DNA from: Bog-756 sp963812885
GTDB lineage: Bacteria; Actinomycetota; Acidimicrobiia; Acidimicrobiales; RAAP-2
Length of the DNA stretch: 64,000 bases
Assembly (NCBI GenBank): GCA_963812885.1
Contig: CAWEWZ010000008.1
Coordinates: 124,001 to 188,000, forward strand
Direction of reading: 5' to 3'
Positions 61,025-64,000 of this stretch are shown one piece after another (the first letter of the stretch is position 1; every line of letters starts with the position of its first letter). Both the position numbers and the translations under genes were made by a program. A model generated the notes under the pieces. The model saw only the letters and a list, made by a program, of their open reading frames with translations, searched no databases and was not told the origin of the DNA.

Positions 61025-62610
61025 GATGCCCTCGCTTCTCGTTCAAATACCCGAATGATCCCTTGGCTCATCATCAGATGGAACCTGTCAAACCGCTCAG
61101 GATGGGCCGACATGTCCTTGGCGATGGCATCACGTCCGATGCTGACGACCCAGTCCACCTTGGAAGCGGGAGAATTCAGAGCATTTTGGTAGTACGGGTG
61201 AAAACCTGGAGTGATGAAATCCTTCAGGTCCAACCCGGTGGCGAACATGAACGGAGAGGCAACAGAATCGTCTGCCAAGACCTCTCCGCCGTGGTACTGA
61301 GCGCGGAGATAGGCAGCAGCAACTTCGGGGTGTCCATGTGTCGCGCTCGAGAGTCCGCTGCGACCGTCCTGAACGGTGAGCGGAGTCGCGTTGACCGCAA
61401 GTACGAAGGTGAGAACTGCCACTCCGAAAAGAGCTGGGACGGTTTTGTGCCACCGGCCGGCGACGACTCCAATAGCAACGGCAAAGATTGGCAGGGCCAT
61501 GATCCCGTAGCGGTCGTTGAACATTCCATACGGCGCCACCTGCGGTACGCGCAGCGCGCTCTGCCCCGACCAGAGAGCCACCACGTTGAACACGATCGGA
61601 CTTGCGAGCAGAAAGAGAACGGCGAGAATCCGGCGCCGCCCGGGATACCTCCGCAGACAGAGCAGAACAACGCACAGAAAGCCGATTCCGGCAACGATGG
61701 GCCCCACCACATCGATCACGGTCCAGCCATAGGTCAAGGAGCTGGTCAGCAGATGGCCCTTGGTGGCTAGCTGCCCGGCATTGGCCAGCGTGTGCTGCTG
61801 TGACTGCGCACTGTTGGAGCTTTCGATGAAATACAGCGGGTTGTGGAAGATGACGGCGTTGTAGATGATCCACAGCACGATCCCATAGCCGCCGAGTACC
61901 AGATAGAGCAGCACATTGGCTTGCGGCTCCTTGACCTGGTGAGGCTCGAGCCGGCTCCAGACAAAGACAAGACCAGCGGCAGCGAACAGCAGCACCCATC
62001 CTTCGTATCGGCTCAGGCTTGCTCCGAACGTCAGCAGGCCAGCAAGCGCGAGACTGCGGACGGAACGGGTCCTCATCCACCGGGCGAGGTGATAGATCGC
62101 TCCGATGAAGAAGGCAAGAAGGACCGGCTCTGTAAGTGCGGCGGTCTGGAGATAGAGAAGATTGAGATTGGTGGCATAGATGGCGAAGGCGCACCACGCC
62201 CCAACGCGGTTGCCAGTCAGCTCGTCAACGAGGGTGTAGACACGGACCGCGGAGTAAACGAAACAGGCGCCGCCCACAATGGCCCCCGCCGCGCCGCTAT
62301 GCCACATCCAGGTCGAGGCCACGAGGGGAACGAGCAGTAAGTGGGGCAGCGGTAGCCAGACGCTACCCAATTGCGCCAGGCCCGGGGTGAGACCATCAGT
62401 GACGTGGCGGGCGATGTCGAGGTGGGTGCGCGCATCGCTGTACAGGAAGAAGGAGTGGGTTCGCGCCGACCACACGCAAGCGGCCACCGCCCAGACGATC
62501 GCTACCAGGTAGACCAGACGGGGTTTGGAGGGAAGCCGGGCCAGGGCGGCGCTGCGATCGAGAAGCTGATTGTCGTCGGTGCTGGTGAGAGGGCCGATAA
62601 GCGAGGTCAC
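61021..62610 (-). CDS. GT-C membrane glycosyltransferase (ArnT/PMT-like)
   Basis: A 529-residue integral membrane protein with about 11 helices (LVYLVAIVWAVAACVWSA, GAAGAIVGGACFVYSAV, VLLFAAAGLVFVWS, VLLYLVLGGYGIVLWIIY, IVAGIGFLCVVLLCL, ILAVLFLLASPIVFNVVALW). The first outer loop holds YSDARTHLDIARHVTDG, with the acidic pair expected for polyprenyl-phosphate sugar donors. The soluble C-terminal part ends FHLMMSQGIIRVFEREARAS. It would transfer a sugar from a lipid donor on the outer face. GTGA overlaps at both ends couple it to the GT2 gene and to the giant protein gene. Confidence 0.82.
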   Translation of the reverse strand: MTSLIGPLTSTDDNQLLDRSAALARLPSKPRLVYLVAIVWAVAACVWSARTHSFFLYSDARTHLDIARHVTDGLTPGLAQLGSVWLPLPHLLLVPLVASTWMWHSGAAGAIVGGACFVYSAVRVYTLVDELTGNRVGAWCAFAIYATNLNLLYLQTAALTEPVLLAFFIGAIYHLARWMRTRSVRSLALAGLLTFGASLSRYEGWVLLFAAAGLVFVWSRLEPHQVKEPQANVLLYLVLGGYGIVLWIIYNAVIFHNPLYFIESSNSAQSQQHTLANAGQLATKGHLLTSSLTYGWTVIDVVGPIVAGIGFLCVVLLCLRRYPGRRRILAVLFLLASPIVFNVVALWSGQSALRVPQVAPYGMFNDRYGIMALPIFAVAIGVVAGRWHKTVPALFGVAVLTFVLAVNATPLTVQDGRSGLSSATHGHPEVAAAYLRAQYHGGEVLADDSVASPFMFATGLDLKDFITPGFHPYYQNALNSPASKVDWVVSIGRDAIAKDMSAHPERFDRFHLMMSQGIIRVFEREARAS

Positions 62611-64000
62611 GAGGCCACCTCCGCCCCGGAACCGACCAGCTGGCCATCGTCGTCGGTGCTCTCGGAGTCGATCAGGCAGTAACCGTGTGTTGTCTTCTCC
62701 CAGTAGTACGGCTTATAGAAGAGCTGGAGCAAGCCTTTCCAGGCGCCAACGGAGAGAAGCACCCAATACACAGGGGAAAGCAGTGCCCACTTGACGTCTT
62801 CATGATTCGACCGTGAATAGCAGCCAGCCACGGCCACAATCGTGAAGGTCGTGTTCCCGATAATGAGACCGGCCAGACCCATGTAGAAGACTGCCGGGGG
62901 GAATATCTCTTGGATGACATGGAATCGTCCCGTGAACCATGCCACGGTGAGCAGCCAGTAGAACGGGTTGACGAGCAGAGTAAGTGTGCCGACTCCGACG
63001 AAGAGTTCAAATACGGCAAAGGACTTGATACCCATGCCGCGGATGGTTCGCAACGGATGTCTCGAGTGTACAAAATACGTCTGGATGTAGCCCTTGACCC
63101 ACCGGCTCCGCTGTCTGATCCAATTCCGGTACTTGCTGGTTGCCTCCTCGAAAGTCGTCGAATCCAGGATGGCGGTCTTCCAGCCGCGCTGATAGATGCG
63201 CACCCCCAGGTCGGCATCCTCGGTGACGTTGTAGGCATCCCACCCTCTCAGTTGGGAGAGTCGCTCCACGATGAAGTGGTTCGAAGTCCCTCCCAACGGA
63301 ATCGCCACATCGATGGACTGCAGGCCGGGGAGCAGCAGATCGAACCACATTGAGTACTCGGCCGTGAACCAGCGGGTCAGGATGTTGTGAGTTCGATTGA
63401 AGTAGTTCAATTGCGCCTGCAGGCAAACGACATCTCCGGGCGCGCTGCGAAACGCTGCCACCGCGTCCCGGAGCTGGTTGGGAACCGGTCGATCCTCGGC
63501 GTCGTAGATCACGAGGTATTCGCCTCTGGCCTGCGCAAGGCCGGCATTGCACGCGCGCGGTTTGCCCTTCGGACCGATATCCGGAACGACGATGATATCG
63601 AACGAGTCGGGTAGCCCCATCGATTTCGCGGCTTCGAGGGTCTCGACATCGTCCTCCTCGAGAAGGAGCTTGACGTCCAGCCGGCTCATTGGATAGTTGA
63701 GTTGCTCGATACCGCCCACAAGTTGCTTGAGCATCCCCGCCTCGCGATAAACGGGCAACAGGATGGTGTAGACGGGCAAGTCTGCATCCTCGAGCCAGTC
63801 GTCGCTTCTCGGGTCGATCTCAATGACGACATCGCGGGTCAACGAGCGCCTCACGAGCCACAACTTCATGATGTTCCCAATCGTGATGAGCCCGAGCAGT
63901 ACTGCATTGATGCCAACGATCGTGAGCATCCAGTCCCGATACAACCCCCACGCGATACCGGCCAAGATCAGCGCAACCACCACACGTTGACCCCACGAAA
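62607..64000 (-). CDS. GT2 membrane glycosyltransferase (cellulose-synthase-like), 5' end outside window
   Basis: Partial: the frame stays open to the right edge, so the N-terminus is missing or begins at the GTG 63983. At least 458 residues. Two N-terminal helices precede the GT-A domain (YTILLPVYREAGML, LLLEEDDVE, the DxD-type IYDAEDRP, NVTEDADLGVRIY and QRSRWVKGY). Four C-terminal helices follow (FAVFELFVGVGTLTLLV onward). The QRSRW and TED motifs match processive or polyprenyl-linked GT2 enzymes. It may make the lipid-linked sugar or polymer used by the coupled GT-C enzyme. Confidence 0.85.
   Translation of the reverse strand, partial: SWGQRVVVALILAGIAWGLYRDWMLTIVGINAVLLGLITIGNIMKLWLVRRSLTRDVVIEIDPRSDDWLEDADLPVYTILLPVYREAGMLKQLVGGIEQLNYPMSRLDVKLLLEEDDVETLEAAKSMGLPDSFDIIVVPDIGPKGKPRACNAGLAQARGEYLVIYDAEDRPVPNQLRDAVAAFRSAPGDVVCLQAQLNYFNRTHNILTRWFTAEYSMWFDLLLPGLQSIDVAIPLGGTSNHFIVERLSQLRGWDAYNVTEDADLGVRIYQRGWKTAILDSTTFEEATSKYRNWIRQRSRWVKGYIQTYFVHSRHPLRTIRGMGIKSFAVFELFVGVGTLTLLVNPFYWLLTVAWFTGRFHVIQEIFPPAVFYMGLAGLIIGNTTFTIVAVAGCYSRSNHEDVKWALLSPVYWVLLSVGAWKGLLQLFYKPYYWEKTTHGYCLIDSESTDDDGQLVGSGAEVAS

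Overview
The window is high-GC DNA from an actinobacterium, most likely of class Acidimicrobiia. That placement is inferred from a mycobacterial-type SerC, several genes with a TANNNT -10 box placed directly before the start codon, GTG/TTG starts, and secreted proteins built from the short 'DGGVFxFGDAxFxGS' repeat that is common in that class. No rRNA, tRNA, phage, insertion sequence or CRISPR array was recognised.

Layout. 1-1.2 kb: phosphate importer pstC-pstA with a candidate PHO box. 1.4-2.8 kb: a lipoprotein, a 58-residue membrane protein and an ABM-fold protein. 2.9-12.9 kb: amino-acid synthesis block (serA, an aspC-like aminotransferase, divergent serC, a cupin, ilvC-ilvN-ilvB behind an attenuator with a 16-residue leader peptide, then ilvD). 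13-19.8 kb: small-molecule and lipid genes (PhyH dioxygenase, haloalkane dehalogenase, DUF2237, a ParA-like ATPase, thioesterase, VOC, DUF35 and thiolase). 19.8-37.8 kb: secreted and surface proteins and sugar enzymes (GH92, aldo/keto reductase, a beta-propeller, a solute-binding lipoprotein, DUF2252, a membrane protein, two repeat-rich surface proteins, GH4, a beta-lactamase-fold esterase and a winged-helix regulator). 38.2-42.3 kb: MFS exporter behind a coupled 18-residue leader peptide, then MerR, a CMD-family protein and an SDR. 42.3-46.3 kb: DNA-repair cluster of a 5'-3' exonuclease, an ATP-dependent ligase, a HhH-PHP protein and a LigD-type polymerase domain. 46.4-46.75 kb: candidate structured RNA. 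46.8-54.5 kb: oxidoreductase, hydrolases, a split FkbH/SGNH pair, a four-repeat secreted protein and SurE. 54.5-64 kb: a tightly overlapping operon of a GT2 glycosyltransferase, a GT-C membrane glycosyltransferase and a 2154-residue secreted protein with a PQQ-type propeller and nine concanavalin-like modules.

In much of the window up to about 47.1 kb, single genes are spread over two or three reading frames. The pattern hits housekeeping genes such as serA and ilvBNCD, and it is absent from about 13-19.8 kb and from 47.1-64 kb. I read it as indel errors in the assembly, not as real pseudogenes, and give each gene its full inferred extent.

The parts most worth a second look are the glycosyltransferase/giant-protein operon, the ilv attenuator, the Ku-less repair cluster, the candidate RNA at 46.47-46.75 kb and the leader-peptide/palindrome arrangement in front of the MFS-MerR genes.
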